Shown in pieces: positions 11,531 to 24,000 of a stretch of DNA of 64,000 bases. The DNA comes from Conus ventricosus (lineage: Eukaryota; Mollusca; Gastropoda; Neogastropoda; Conidae). Location: the NCBI GenBank assembly GCA_018398815.1, contig CM031596.1, positions 64,445,199 to 64,509,198 on the forward strand. Reading direction: 5' to 3'. Both the position numbers and the translations under genes were made by a program. Below the pieces are notes generated by a model. The model searched no databases. It saw only the letters and a program-made list of their open reading frames with translations, and had not been told where the DNA came from. Within the stretch, counting starts at the first letter, position 1, and each line of letters begins with the position of its first letter.

Positions 11531-11652
11531 ACGTGAATAACGTAACACATGCAGAGAAGAGATACGTGAATAACGTAACACATACACACGTGAATAACGT
11601 AACACATGCAGAGAAGAGATATGTGAATAACCTAACACATACAGAGGAGATA
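11531..11652. repeat. Short minisatellite upstream of TSR3
   Basis: A unit of about 57 bp built on ACGTGAATAACGTAACACAT, present roughly twice with a degenerate third half. It lies 125 bp upstream of the TSR3 ATG. Confidence 0.75.
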
Positions 11653-12302
11653 AGCGTATATGGTGGCACTGGGCAAGATTAAACTCTTAACATACAGCTC
11701 TAGGCAAATAAAGTAACGCTGTTCCCGAACGAGTCGGTGAAAGTCGTGGTCACTGTGTGTGGGCCTACTTGCAATCTCTTTCAGATCTGAGAGTTATCTG
11801 TCTTGAGCTGCAGGAAACGTTACTTTTGTGGATAGTTGAAAAGGATAAATAATCAAAGAATTTTACTATTCTTTCAAAACATGAGCAAATCTGTTCATTT
11901 GATTATCTACTTTTGTAATAAATAAATAGAATAATTTTGACACATTTGTACTGAATTTGATTAATAACGAAAGTAGCGGCAATCACATTCTGACAAGGCG
12001 ACGCTAGGCGCACTGGCGAGTGCGGAATGACCGTCGGAAAGCTAAGCGCACGTGTGATTGAGGCAAGATTAAATCATGATGAAAACTGTTAAACTCGTAT
12101 AAATCTCACACGCAAGAGAATGCTTCCTAATTAATAAAACAATGACAAGTTTCGCAACCTACATAGGAACAACAGAGAAAAATTAAACAGCTGAGATCCA
12201 GAGAACTTTTTAGAATTTTACTAAATTTTTAGAGTTTCAAATTTTTTAAAAGTGATTTTAGAAGTCAAATCTTTATGAGTCTTAAGAGCCTTTAGGAACC
12301 AG
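11653..12302. other. Divergent spacer, unique part near TSR3
   Basis: Mostly unique DNA; a CpG-richer patch lies at 11995-12060. This may retain part of the ancestral TSR3/GNPTG promoter region. I find no recognisable motif beyond that. Confidence 0.4.
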
Positions 12303-13190
12303 CCGCCGTGGCGAAGTGGTTAGCGTTGCGGACCTCCCGGCTGGGAGGTCGTGGGTTCGAATCCCATCAGAGTCATGTGGGTTTTTTCTGCCCCGACCGG
12401 CTCCTACCCAGAGTTGAGTTTGCTGCGGACTCAGTTGGGAAGACTGGGACCACACAGTCGAGTTTCATCCACTTAATGGATGCGTTTCTGAGAGTGTTGC
12501 TCAAATTTCATGACCAACACTGCAGGTGCCTGTATCTCTCGGGCCTGGTTGACGCCAGGATATATTATGAAAGGAAGCGTAGAGTACAGCCCTGTCATGT
12601 AGTCTCAGACCAAAATGGAAATCCGTAGCATCATCTTAATCATCCTCATTCCCATTGATCAGCATTAAAAAAAAAATATTAAAAAAATGTCTCAAATTCT
12701 GTGGCCCTTCATGCCCTGCTCTCATGGTGACCTCAGTTTCGATGTCCTCTCCGCGTCTGTGGCCTTGGTTTGCTTCCGTCGGGGTCACCGGTATCGGCGA
12801 GTCCATGGGGGCTGTCGTTGGACGGACGTGGTGGCGCCCTCCGGAGGGAGAGCTCACTCACGCCGGCTCCGCGACTAAGCAATTATTGTCGTCAGTAGGG
12901 GGCTTAGTAGGTGGTGTCCTGCGTATGTTAGATCAGAACAGGCGCCACTGAATACCACCGAAGTCACTCGGCAGCAGTGCAGTGTCTCCTCCGGTGGGTT
13001 GCCTCATGACGACTTGACATTGACTGCTCCCTGTGGATTGCTGGTGCCGGGGCTGCTGCGGCGGGGCCAGCCGGGCTATGGCTGTGGACGGGGTGTCGGA
13101 ATGAGCGGCATGGGTGCACTGCCTCTGAGGTAGCGCAGAGGTTGGGACAGCAAAAAAAAAAAATTAAAAAAAAAAAATAAAAATAAAAAA
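12303..13190 (+). mobile_element. Composite tRNA-headed SINE-like element (about 870 bp)
   Basis: It begins with a tRNA-like head: an A-box-like TGGCGAAGTGG (12309-12319) and a perfect B box GGTTCGAATCC (12354-12364). A body of about 300 bp, an A-rich linker (12666-12690), a second conserved body of about 450 bp, and an A-rich tail (13151-13190) follow. The same head-body-linker-body order recurs in reverse at 31927-32690, and the second body alone recurs at 20010-20432. Three copies with shared boundaries argue for a real family. It has no convincing ORF, so it would need LINE machinery. Confidence 0.8.
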
Positions 13191-14926
13191 TAAGAGCCTT
13201 TAGGAGTTAAATAAGAAACCAGTACTGACAACCAAAACAAAACCAAGGGTCTCAAAGCCAAAAGAAAAATCGTCTGAAAAACAACACAGAGATTTTTCTG
13301 TCGGATCTCTCCACATTAATTTCTTCCATTAAATCAATGGCTACGTATACTGAAAAGACAACCATGGCTGAAAAGAAAAGTTAAACTACAACCCATAACA
13401 TATTAAACATATTAAAAGTACACTTGCAAAATCAACACATGTTGCAAGTAACCTGAAAACAATGTGAAATAAATATGCCAATAAACTGACTTTCCCTAGT
13501 CCTCTGCTTTTACAGTAGGGAAACCAGTTGGTGAGGTGCATGTCACCCATGCCACATGGAAATTTTCCTTTGTCTCAGACCACATGTTTCACAACCCTGC
13601 CATTTTGCCAAACAGCATGGTCATAAATTGCTTTGTCATCCTGTGTTATCTTTTGCATGTACAAGATTTTTCCATGAGAAAAATCAAACAAAGTATACAC
13701 TGAATGCTACTGAGCATTTCCTGCTCAATAATTATTATCAACACTGTGTCACATCTCCATGTCACAGTGTACTCAACAATTCTGATACGAGGTGTGTTTC
13801 CCACAACACCTCAAATCACTCCATTTTGGTCGCTCCTGCGCCCTTCCAATATTAATTTCCCAATGGTCATCAATTTCCAGACAGGTATCACACTTCTCCA
13901 TTTTTTTTTCTCTGTTATTTACTAGCACATTTATATTGTTTTTCCACAAAAATTATACAAAACAATGAATACAAATCCCATATCTTTGAGAGCAACTTGC
14001 CCTAATTCAGATCAAATACACATGGACAATATCAGCAAAGATCTTACCAATACAATACACAATAAAAAAAAATCTCACATTCTAAATAAACCATAATTCA
14101 GAACATCACACCAGAATCCTTTCCAAAACATTCACATTCTACTATAAACTATTTCATCCCAGTGTCCACAGGTGAAAAGTAGGTTGCATGAAGGCTTGCT
14201 ACATTCTAGTCACAAAGGCCTACCAGTCTTTGTTCAGTCTACCTAGAACCATGTGGCCAACCCTGTGGCCCACCAGGTGCAAATTTCATTTCTTTCCCAA
14301 CTCTTTCCTTCTTTGGGAAAAACTTTTGGCTAATCACTTAGTTCCTTTTTTTTTTCTATACCATAATGAAAGCCTGCAATATAAACAAATGTATAAAATT
14401 CAATTTCAAAACAAGACAGTCACCCACCTCTGCTGGTAGTGGCAGCTTGCTCTGGTTGCAGCTGGACCTCTTGTGTCTAAGTAAAAGGGTTGGCTAGCTG
14501 GGTTGGCTGGTCATGTGGTGGTTCTTTTTATAACAGGAGGGACCCACATGGTCACTCAAACAGGAAGTCACATGGGCGCCTCCCAAGGACATAATCATTT
14601 CTTTGTTCTAATTGGAAATTATTTAAAACCTTCCTTTCTATTTAAATGAGTGATCCTTAATTTATACAATTTCCTAAAATGTTATAATAATAGAAATCCC
14701 TAATATAATTTATATATTTTTTGGTTGTTTGTTTATTTTCTGCGGGACTACTTCCTGTTTAGTAAAAATTTCCACCAAACTATACATACACCATCTGTGC
14801 AATTTTTGACTCTTTCTGTTGTTGTTTGCACAGATGTTGTGCAGAACCAACCTGGCTGTAATCTACCACAGAAATTCCTTATTTTATGTAGGGGGTTACA
14901 CAGTATTTTAGGAAGAAGAAGAAGAA
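13191..14926. other. Spacer between SINE and LINE
   Basis: I recognise no gene here. The stretch ends at 14911-14926 in a GAAGAAGAAGAA run joined to an ACA repeat, so its right end (about 14700-14926) may be an older LINE tail. Confidence 0.45.
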
Positions 14927-16168
14927 CAACAACAACAACATCAACGACCTGCCCGGCAATCTGACTACAAACAGCAGGCTCTTTGCAGACGACACAGCAG
15001 TATACAACAGAGTCAGATCTGCCCAGGACCAAGTCCAACTACAGTACGACTTCCAACAGCTTGCTGTTTGGGAGAAGAGTTGGGACATGCAGTTTCACCC
15101 TGCAAAGTGCAGCACCCTCCCTGTCACTCGAAAGCGACGGCCATTATAGTGTGAATACCATCTCCACGGCCACACCCTGGAAGCTGTAGACTCTGCGAAA
15201 TATCTTGGAGTCATTCTGCAGAACAAGATGGATTGGGACAATCATATCAACTCCATCTGGACCAAAGCCAACCAGATCCTGGGGTTCCTCAGACGTAATT
15301 TGAAAATCAGCTCCTCTAGCATAAAGGCTAAAGCCTTAAAACATTTGTTAGGCCTCTGCTGGAATATTCGGCATCCGTCTGGGACCCCTATGAGAAACAG
15401 CACAAGGTGAAGTTAGAAAAAATTCAGAGTAGGGCAGCCCGCTTTGTGCTTAACCGATACCAACGTACTGCCAGCGTTACCAACATGCTGCAGATTCTAG
15501 GTTGGGTGTCCCTTGAGAACAGAAGGAAGAAAGCAAGGCTCTCCATGTTCTATAAAATCAAGAACAACTTAGTCAGCTGCCCGAGGTTAAAACAGCAGCT
15601 CCATCCTCCCAAGAGGAAAGAGCGTCGACGTCACGATCAGCAGTTTAATCAACTAGCTGCAGACACCGACTACCAGCTGATGTTCCTCCCAAGAACAATT
15701 GTGGAATGAAACTCCCTCCCCCCAGGATACTGTTGATGCCAAAACCCATGAGACATTTGTGTCACTGGTCAATAGGCACCTTCAGTACATTCCTACATAA
15801 AGCCGTCTTGTTGTGTGCATGGATGAGTGGAAGGATGTTGCGGGCCTGAGCTGCCTACTGCAGCCTGGGGCCAGCTAGTCCATAGTCATGGATGAAAAGC
15901 GACTGCGGTAGCCTGCTGGCAGCTCCGCACTTAGCTTTTGCCTTTTTTTTTGTTTTGTTTTTTGCTTTGTTTGTGTAGGCTAGTGAGTAGGTAAGTAGAG
16001 GTGGGGGGTGTCACTTTGTGGTATGAATGTGTGTAATCTCATGTTTATGAAAAAGGAATTAGAATAGGTTTTTTTTGTTTGTTTGATTTTTTCTAGCAGA
16101 TCCCCCGTTCACAGTCTCATAATAATCAGCCTGTTGATTGTGGAGACTCTACGGAAGAAGAAGAAGAA
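14927..16168 (+). mobile_element. CR1/Jockey-like LINE, 3' part with (GAA)n tail
   Basis: Plus-strand translation starts within the RT palm (INDLPGNL, then SRLFADDTAVYNRV with the catalytic ADD), continues through FHPAKCSTLPV, SAKYLGVILQNKMDWDNHI, ILGFLRRNLK and SRAARFVLNRYQRTASVT, and reaches the terminal MFLPRTIVE-W block near 15700. A 3' untranslated region of about 430 bp ends with a GAA run at 16153-16168. It is 5'-truncated and carries frameshifts. Confidence 0.8.
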
Positions 16169-16673
16169 TATCACAAGTGTCACCGAAAATTGGAGATGTT
16201 TTATAAATTCCATCACGGACTCATCTCCATTAACTCCACCAACCTGCCCAAACCATCTGACAGCAGGCTGAGCTTTAGGATCAAAATGACCTGAGCTACA
16301 ACATTCCCACCTGCACGACGCGGTACAGGCAGATGACGTTCTTTCCGAGGACCATACCAGAATGGAACAAGTTGCCTCAGGAGGTTGTGACAGCTGAGTC
16401 ACTGGACTGCTTCAAGTCCAGGCTGGCCTCCGTCTTTAGAACCTGAAACAACCACCCACCCCCCTTCCCCACTACCGCCCAACCCTCCCTCTTACCTCCT
16501 CCTGACCACTATTCCCTAGGATCCCCCCTCCCCACTGCTTCTTTTTTTTTTTCTTTTTCTTTTTTTTCGCTTTCAAATCCTCACAACAGCGCAATCTTCG
16601 GCAATCTCCCCAAATACGACAAAACCATCAGCAAAATAATGTTGGTCGTACAAAGGAAGAAGAAGAAGAAGAA
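16169..16673 (+). mobile_element. Second LINE 3' fragment, directly abutting the previous tail
   Basis: It encodes the extreme C-terminus (FFPRTIPEWNKLP, TAESLDCFKSRLASVF) ending at a stop near 16444, then a 3' untranslated region and another GAA run (16654-16673). It starts immediately after the GAA tail at 16168, suggesting insertion into an existing tail. Confidence 0.75.
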
Positions 16674-16796
16674 AAGTCAATATATTAAAAAAAAAAAAAA
16701 AAAGGAATCACGAACAGCTAAAAGCTTTTCGGAAGTAATAGGCCTAGGATAAACCAAGTGCGCGTGCCGCCGGAAAGAAGTACAAGGCGCACGATT

Positions 16797-18290
16797 ACTT
16801 GACTTGACTTGACTTGACTGTATCGACGGTTTAGGCCTCTCCTGAGGCCTGTTCGCGTTCTAAAAACAAAGTGTCGCTAACTTGGTTGCATGCGTGGCAA
16901 GCGCAGGTTAACCAAATCAGTTGGTCTGGCAAGATGGATTGTGCAGACCAGGTAGGTCGCTCCAATGCTTATCTAGACGGCTCTTGAACGCATTGACAGA
17001 TGGTGCCAGGACCACCGAGTCTGGAAGACTGTTCCACTGTGTCACAACCCTGATTGAGAAGTAGTTCCCTCTGACATCAAGGCGAAAGCGTTTTTTCTGG
17101 AGCTTCATGGTGTTGCCTCTGAGGTTACTACTTAGTGACGGCTCGAATGCTGGCCTCTGTGCATCGTAGTGACCGTGGAGGTATTTAAATACCTCTATCA
17201 TGTCCCCTTTCAGCCTCCGGTGTTCCAAACTTGGTAGCCCCAACAGTCTCAGTCTCTCAGGGTAAGGCTTCTCTTTCAGTGAACTTAGGAGTTTTGTTGC
17301 TCGCCTCTGAACATCTTCAATGTCACTGCATAGCGTTTTGTGAAACGGTTGCCACAGTGGCCATATTCCAGTAATGGTCGGACGAGGCTTTTGTACAGCT
17401 GAATGAACGTTGTCTCAGTCAGAAAATCAAACGATCGCCTTATAAGCCCAACCATTCTGTTTGCTTTGGCTGTCGACTGTGCAACATGCTCTTTAAAACT
17501 CAGTTTGTCGTCAATGAGCACTCCCAGGTCCTTTTCGCTTACCGTCTCTTTCAGTGTCACCCTTGTACTGTTGCCCTCTTCATTTTTGCCCGTCATGTAG
17601 TATGTTGCCTCTGACTTCTGACCCCCCAGTTTCATTACGCTGCATTTCTGCGGATGGAACTTGAGCAGCCATGTGTCAGACCAGTGCTGAAGTAGGTCAA
17701 GGTCATCCTGAAGGTCTTTTGGTCCCGTCTCTGTATCACTTCTGTTGAACACCTTGGTGTCGTCCGCAAACATTCTCACATACAGTGCTCTTTACTCCGA
17801 CTGGGAGGTCGTTGATGAAGATAACAAACAGGATCGGCCCAAGCACACTCCCCTGGGGGATGCCACTGTTCACGCTGGCTTCCTGTGACTGCGTGCCATT
17901 CACAATAACACGCTGCTTCCTGTTGGCCAGAAAGTTCTTGATCCAACCCAGCACTTTCCCTGTGATACCGTGGGCCGCAACCTTTAACAGGAGTCTTAGA
18001 TGGGGCACTGTGTCAAATGCCTTCTGAAAGTCGGCGTATACCACATCCACGCTGCCGCCATCGTCTACAGTGCTGGTCCAGATATCCATCACTTCCAGCA
18101 TTTGGGTAATGCAGGATCGTCCAGGTACAAAGCCCTTTTGTTCTTCAGCGACCAAGGAGTTCTTCAGCAGGTGTTCCATGACATGATCGCGCACGATCTT
18201 CTCCATATTACAACTGCGCGAGCAACCCGCCTGGCAGTACAAGACAAGATTACACACTCTCAGCGTTCCATAGTGCTGTTTGCTTGACGA
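16797..18290 (-). mobile_element. CR1-like LINE, 3' half, with TCAAG-type tail
   Basis: On the minus strand the RT is readable in three frames: SLVAEEQKGFVPGRSC, VDVVYADFQKAFDTVPH and GIPQGSVLGPILFVIFINDL (17736-18257), MFADDTKVFN and KFHPQKCSVMKL (17285-17779), then GLPSLEHRRLKGDMIEVFKY and WNSLPDSVVLAPSVNAFKSR (16917-17243). The GDMIEVFKYLHG block is diagnostic of CR1-type elements. The 3' end carries tandem TTGAC (minus: GTCAA) units at 16797-16820. Frame changes make it inactive. Confidence 0.88.
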
Positions 18291-19129
18291 GCGGGGTTAC
18301 GGATGGATCGGCGAGAGATAATTCATTAGACAATCTTTGGGCTCTCTTGCATGCATGAAAAACTGTCTGACAGTTGTAATGTCTTGTAAAAGTGCAGGTT
18401 AAATTGTAACGCTCTCTGATTGTTGCTTAAAAAGATCAAAGCACTGACCCTTCAACAATCCAACAGCCATCCCTCAGTGTAAACACAACTATTAATTAAT
18501 TTATTTATTTATTTTATTTTATTTTTTTTTAGCAAATATCTTGAATCTAATTGCTTATGCCTATGTTATGATTTTGAAATCAGTATTACAGTGACTGGCC
18601 AAAAATTGGATTGGTCACTTTACTATTAAAAAAAAATTATTTATGCATTCCAATAATTATCCCTTTTTGAATTGGGAACGAGACCATCTAATCTCCTCAA
18701 TTTTCGTAATTGCTTTAACCAGAGGGTTTTTAAATTTTGTCCAAAATTGTCTTTAAAAGATGGTTGAGTGACCTTTTCCTGGTGTGTGTGTGTGTGTGCA
18801 CGCGCTCATACGATATTAATTTACTTTCCCCTCCTTTTTGTTTGTCCTTTCTCTTTTACTATTTAGGGGAGACTTCCTTCCTCAATACCCTCTTTTTACC
18901 TCTTGTTTTTTCTTCTTCCTCCTCTCTTTTTCCCCCTAACATTTTTGAAACTAATCAAGAGGACGGTCGTGCGCATAGCCGATCCGACGGGGTGGTTGCA
19001 CCATAGGCCTACCGTGCGAATAGGCCAGTCGTTTTCGTCAACAATCTCGTCATGCACGGCAAACGACACATCACAAAAATGAATCAATCGTTTGTTTTTG
19101 TTTGCAGTACCTCTGCCAGTTTTACAAAA
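18291..19129. promoter_or_regulatory. GNPTG upstream region
   Basis: Between the CR1 and the GNPTG start. It is AT-rich on the left with a TG run at 18782-18798; the last 170 bp (18960-19060) are richer in CpG. This is the likely GNPTG core promoter and 5' untranslated region. I see no clear TATA box. Confidence 0.4.
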
Positions 19130-19184
19130 ATGCTTTATGGCACATTGGCAATGGTATTATTCGTATATACTACGCTGTTCCCAG
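19130..19184 (+). CDS. GNPTG: GNPTG coding exon 1 (signal peptide)
   Basis: ATG at 19130 encodes [18 protein letters not shown], a hydrophobic signal sequence, and ends with one base before a GTATGC donor at 19185. That base completes a valine codon with exon 2, giving ...LFPVLASD, a plausible signal-peptidase site. Two upstream ATGs at 19079 and 19052 are in the same frame (first upstream stop at 19004), so a slightly longer N-terminus is possible. I prefer 19130 because it gives the cleanest signal peptide. Confidence 0.72.
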
Positions 19185-20422
19185 GTATGCAGTTTGAGTT
19201 TGGACTGAAGTTCGGATAAATCTATTCGAAGTGAAAGTCCGAATAGGGCAAGTTTTATTTAAAAGCCCCCTTTGTAGGTCCTTCTTTCTATTTACTTGAT
19301 TGTAAATTAATCACGCAGATAGAAGCTTGTCTGATAAAGAAAGAATGAAAGGAGTATTAATCTCGGCTGCAGAGAGTCCAAAATAGCGCTGCACGACTTG
19401 TTTTGAAGAGGAGGAGGTGTGAGCACATCACTCCCATGCTGATCGAACTGCACTGGCTTCCCATACAGTATCGGTGGCAATTTAAACTGGCAGTTCTTGC
19501 TTTCCGCCACTTCAATGAATCTCTTCCTCACTATCTCTCTTCTTCTCTCTGCACCTACCAAAGCTCTCGTACCCTTCGCTCTTTTTCACAGAAACTTTTG
19601 AAAATCCCTAAGCGTTCTCTGAAATCTGTTGGCGAAAGAGCCTTCAGTTTTAGAGCACCTTCTATTTGGAACTCCCTCCCTGAAGACCTTCGTAATCAGC
19701 CTACTCTTTCTTCTTTTAAATCTCAGCTCAAAACTTACCTCTTCAAAAAGGCCTATTCTCTTCTGTAGATGACTAGATCTCTCCTAAATTTCTCCACAAC
19801 TAGTTTGGTGATGCAGTTTATGCATGTAGGTGCGTCTGCCATTGTGTATTTTCTTTTTGCTGTGTGCATGAATATTGTATGAATAAGTGCAAATGGTGGA
19901 TGTAAGCGCATTGAGTTGTACAACAAGAAATGCGCTATATAAATATTATACATTATTAATATATGATTTGAAAGGGCTTTTTGTATGTCGTTTTCTCTCT
20001 GCCCCATGTTCTGTGCCACATCAGTGGCATTGCACCCACACCCCTCATTCCGAGCCCCCAGCCCGGCCCGCCACAGCCCCGGCACTGGCAATCCACAGGG
20101 AGCAGACAATGCCAAGTCAAGAGGCAACCTATCGGAGGAGACACTGCATTGCTGCCAAGTCACTTTGGTGGTATTCAGTAGTGCGTGTTCTGGTTCAACT
20201 TACACAGGACAATACCTACTAAGCCTTATGCTAACGACTATTGCTTAGTCGTGGAGTGAGCTCTCCGTACGGAGGGCGCCACCACATCCGTCCAACAACA
20301 GCCCCCATGAATTCACCAAGAACTGTGGCCCTGATGGAATCAAACCAAGGCCACAGACCTTGGAAGGAAACTGAGGTCACCATGAGACTTGAGAGCAGGG
20401 CATGAAGGGCCACAGAATTTGA

Positions 20423-20509
<87 letters not shown>

Positions 20510-20984
20510 GCAAGCATGCACACATGCATGCACATGCAAACTTCAAATAAGCATGAAAAGAATATGAGACAGCCTTATCTCTTGAAACCAAAGATTTGAG
20601 GTGGTAGGATATGTAATGAAGTCTGATGTATGGCAAAAATCTGTCCTCCAGTGAACCACAAGTGTATAACCTTTGCTCTTTGCCCTGTCTACAAGAATTT
20701 TGTCTGGAATTCAATGAGGACATGATTTCAAGAATAAGAGTTTTATGCTCTAATTCTGGTGATTCTGAATTTAAAGTCTGATCCAGTTTTTTGCTGGTAA
20801 TGACAGTGTTTGACATAACAGTCCGGAACATGCTATAATCATAAGTGCATAACATACAGCTTGGTGAAATCATCATTTTTTTTTATCTCATTGTTTTACA
20901 GTCTTGGCATCTGATGTGGTGGAAATGAAGATTGTTGATGAACCATCAAGCTATGGGTAATGACTAATGTGGTTTTCAAATACT

Positions 20985-21052
<68 letters not shown>

Positions 21053-24000
21053 GTCTCTCTCTCTCAGTGTCCATAATAACGGCAGTGAATACGGGGTTTA
21101 AAGTAGAAGACAGGTTGAGGTTAAGTCAAACTGCCTAATGACAGCAGGGGCAGTGATTTGGCAGAGGTTAACAGTACCTGGAGCATAGTATGATGGATGG
21201 TTAGCCCATCGTCCTCTTTCAGCCGCCTTTAATATTTCCTGAACTGAATTAGGTACCCATTTACAGCTGGATGGACAGAACAGATTTTTAGTCGAAAAAG
21301 AATCAGACCCCATGAGTAGTAAAAGTTTAGAACCATCAGCTTCTCATGCAAGTACTGTATATGTTTGGCCACAGCCCCACAGAAGATATTTACTGGCAGA
21401 AAATCAGCAGATAATGTACTTGATAACTGAAATGTGTGTATTATTTATATTATAGATACCTTGATCAGATTTCTTTTTTCTTTTGGTTGAAAATTAATTG
21501 TCTGAGAAAAGTTAACGTCAGCTCATGTACTATGTAATTGTCAGATTAAGAAAGGAGCATGTCATTTGTGAACATGTTAATGAGGAAGATCTGTTATTGA
21601 AAAATTTAAAGTGAATCCACAATTGCATAAAGCAATATTTATTCGTGCATTACACCCCAATGAAGTGTTAGCATTTCTTGCTTTTGCTGTTTACCTGTTT
21701 CTTGCTGTTTACCTATCCCTGTCATTTTGTGTTATTATTGATTGTAGTGATACCTTAAACATTTACAGAATACATTAGAAACTGTGGAATTGCATGAAAA
21801 AGGAAATGTATTTTAATGCACCCAATATCATAGTGATTGCTGTTATGTAGAAAACAGAAGTATGGCAAGCATAAATTTGTTAGTGTCAGCATACATTTAA
21901 GATTTTTTTTCCCCTTAATAAGATTAGTTTTAATTTGAAAAGCAGAATTAGCAGTTTACAGTGATGAGTTAGTGGCTTGAAGACTTTTTTTTCTTTTTTT
22001 TTTGGTTTTTGCTTGATCAAATCAGGTGACCTTCTGTGCTGAACCTAAGCTGAAAGGCTTGTGGTGGTATTGACCTGATCCAGTATATGAAACATTGCAA
22101 TTACAACAAATTTAGAAGCATGCAGTAATGGTCAGTGATTTTATGTTTTGTGACAGGTTTGGCAGCAGCAATTTGCAACCATGGGGAGCATGAAAAAGGA
22201 AATGTATTTTAATGCACCCAATATCATAGTGATTGCTGTTATGTAGAAAACAGAAGAAGTATGGCAAGCATATATTTGTTAGTGTCAGCATACATTTAAG
22301 ATTTTTTTCCCCTTAAATAAGATTAGTTTTAATTTGAAAAAGCAGAATTAGCAGTTTACAGTGATGAGTTAGTGGCTTGAAGACTCTTTTTTTTTTCTTT
22401 TTTTTTTTGGTTTTTGCTTGATCAAATCAGGTGACCTTCTGTGCTGAACCCAAGCTGAAAGGCTTGTGGTGGTATTGACCTGATCCAGTATATGAAACAT
22501 TGCAATTACAACAAATTTAGAAGCATGCAGTAATGGTCAGTGATTTTATGTTTTGTGACAGGTTTGGCAGCAGCAATTTGCAACCATGGGGAGCAAACCC
22601 AGAGGGCGATGAGAAGCTCAAAATGCGAATTCAGCCTGGTAATGTGATGGGCCCACCTCATCTGAAGTATCTGCGTCGTCACTGTTTTTCTAAAACATTT
22701 GAGAAGTATGTATTATTTACACTTTCCAGTATTCTTTTTTGTCTTCACCATCATCAACCTTTGATTATGTCTCTCTCCTAACTGTCTGTCACCCTGTACA
22801 TTTATGATTCTCTGTCTTCAATTTCTGTTTACCTATCCCTGTCATCTTGTCTTTAATTTTGATTGTTTGCTTCAGCATAGGTGAACCATGGGGCGGAAGG
22901 GAGGCGGAAAAATTAGGGGGAGGGGGAATAAAGTGTCAGGTGCAGTAAAACACCTGTGTAGCTCCTTGGAAGAAATCCTGTAGCCGCACCTGGCAGTGCC
23001 CGTGACAACCGTGGCCTCAGACAGAACCTGGCAGATGTTGTTTAGCAGTCTCCCTTTGTCTTGATATCATGAATTGGTGTACTGAAAAAAAGAAGAAAAT
23101 GCACCATTTCAACATTGCATGCTGCACCATGTATTTCAAGATGATATGAACTTGAAGCAGTTAACATCAGTACCTGTGCCAAGGTGTACCATCAGGCACA
23201 GGGGGACAAGAAGCGAGAGAGAAGGGAGATGGGGTGGGGCGCAGGATCTTGCGTACCCAAAATCCTCCACTCTCCTTTTTGTTGTTGATGTTGCCGTCTT
23301 TATTAGGAATAGATTTATACATGCATTTTAATGAAGAGAGGCCATGGCATATGCCAAGTGAGGCCCCAGCACAGCTAAAAAGATTGAGTTCCCCAAACCC
23401 CATAAACTGATAAAGGAGGCATTGCCCCAGGACCTCACCATGATGTTGGCAGCCCCTGGACTTGACCTTAGAATGGACACACCCTCCTTTCCAATTGCAT
23501 TTTTAGCCGCCCCTGTAAGAACATAGTTACCCTGAATTAAAAGTCTGTCTTTTTCAGATGTCTGTCTTTTTCAACCTTAATATAAGAACCATGTTCATTC
23601 TGCTGGAACTGTTTTGAATTAAAAGTCTGTCTTTTTCAGCCTTCATATAAGAACCATCTTCTTTCTACTGGAATTACCCTGGATTAAAGGTCTGTCTTTT
23701 TCAACCTTCATATAAGAACCATCTTTTTGATGGAACTAGCTTGAATTATAAGTCCGTCTTTTTCAACCTTCATATAAGAACCATCTTAATTTTGCTGGAA
23801 CTAGCTTGAATTAAAAGTCTGGCTTTTTCAACCTTTATGTAAGATCTATCTTCATTCTGCTGGAACCCTTCTCTACCTACCCCTTGGCAGCCTTCTGTCC
23901 CCACCCTGCACCTCCAATCCTTCTCTCTTCCCCCCCCCCCCCCCCCCCCCACCCCCCCTAAAATAGTACCATTCCTTTCATATATTATGCTTGGAACCAC

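Noticed and set aside
12303..12376. tRNA gene
   Set aside because: The A and B boxes are good, but the acceptor stem does not close and the sequence continues into a SINE body shared with two other copies.
19052..19081. Upstream in-frame ATGs for GNPTG (19052 and 19079)
   Set aside because: They put 17 to 26 mostly polar residues before the hydrophobic core, a worse signal peptide than the start at 19130. They remain possible.
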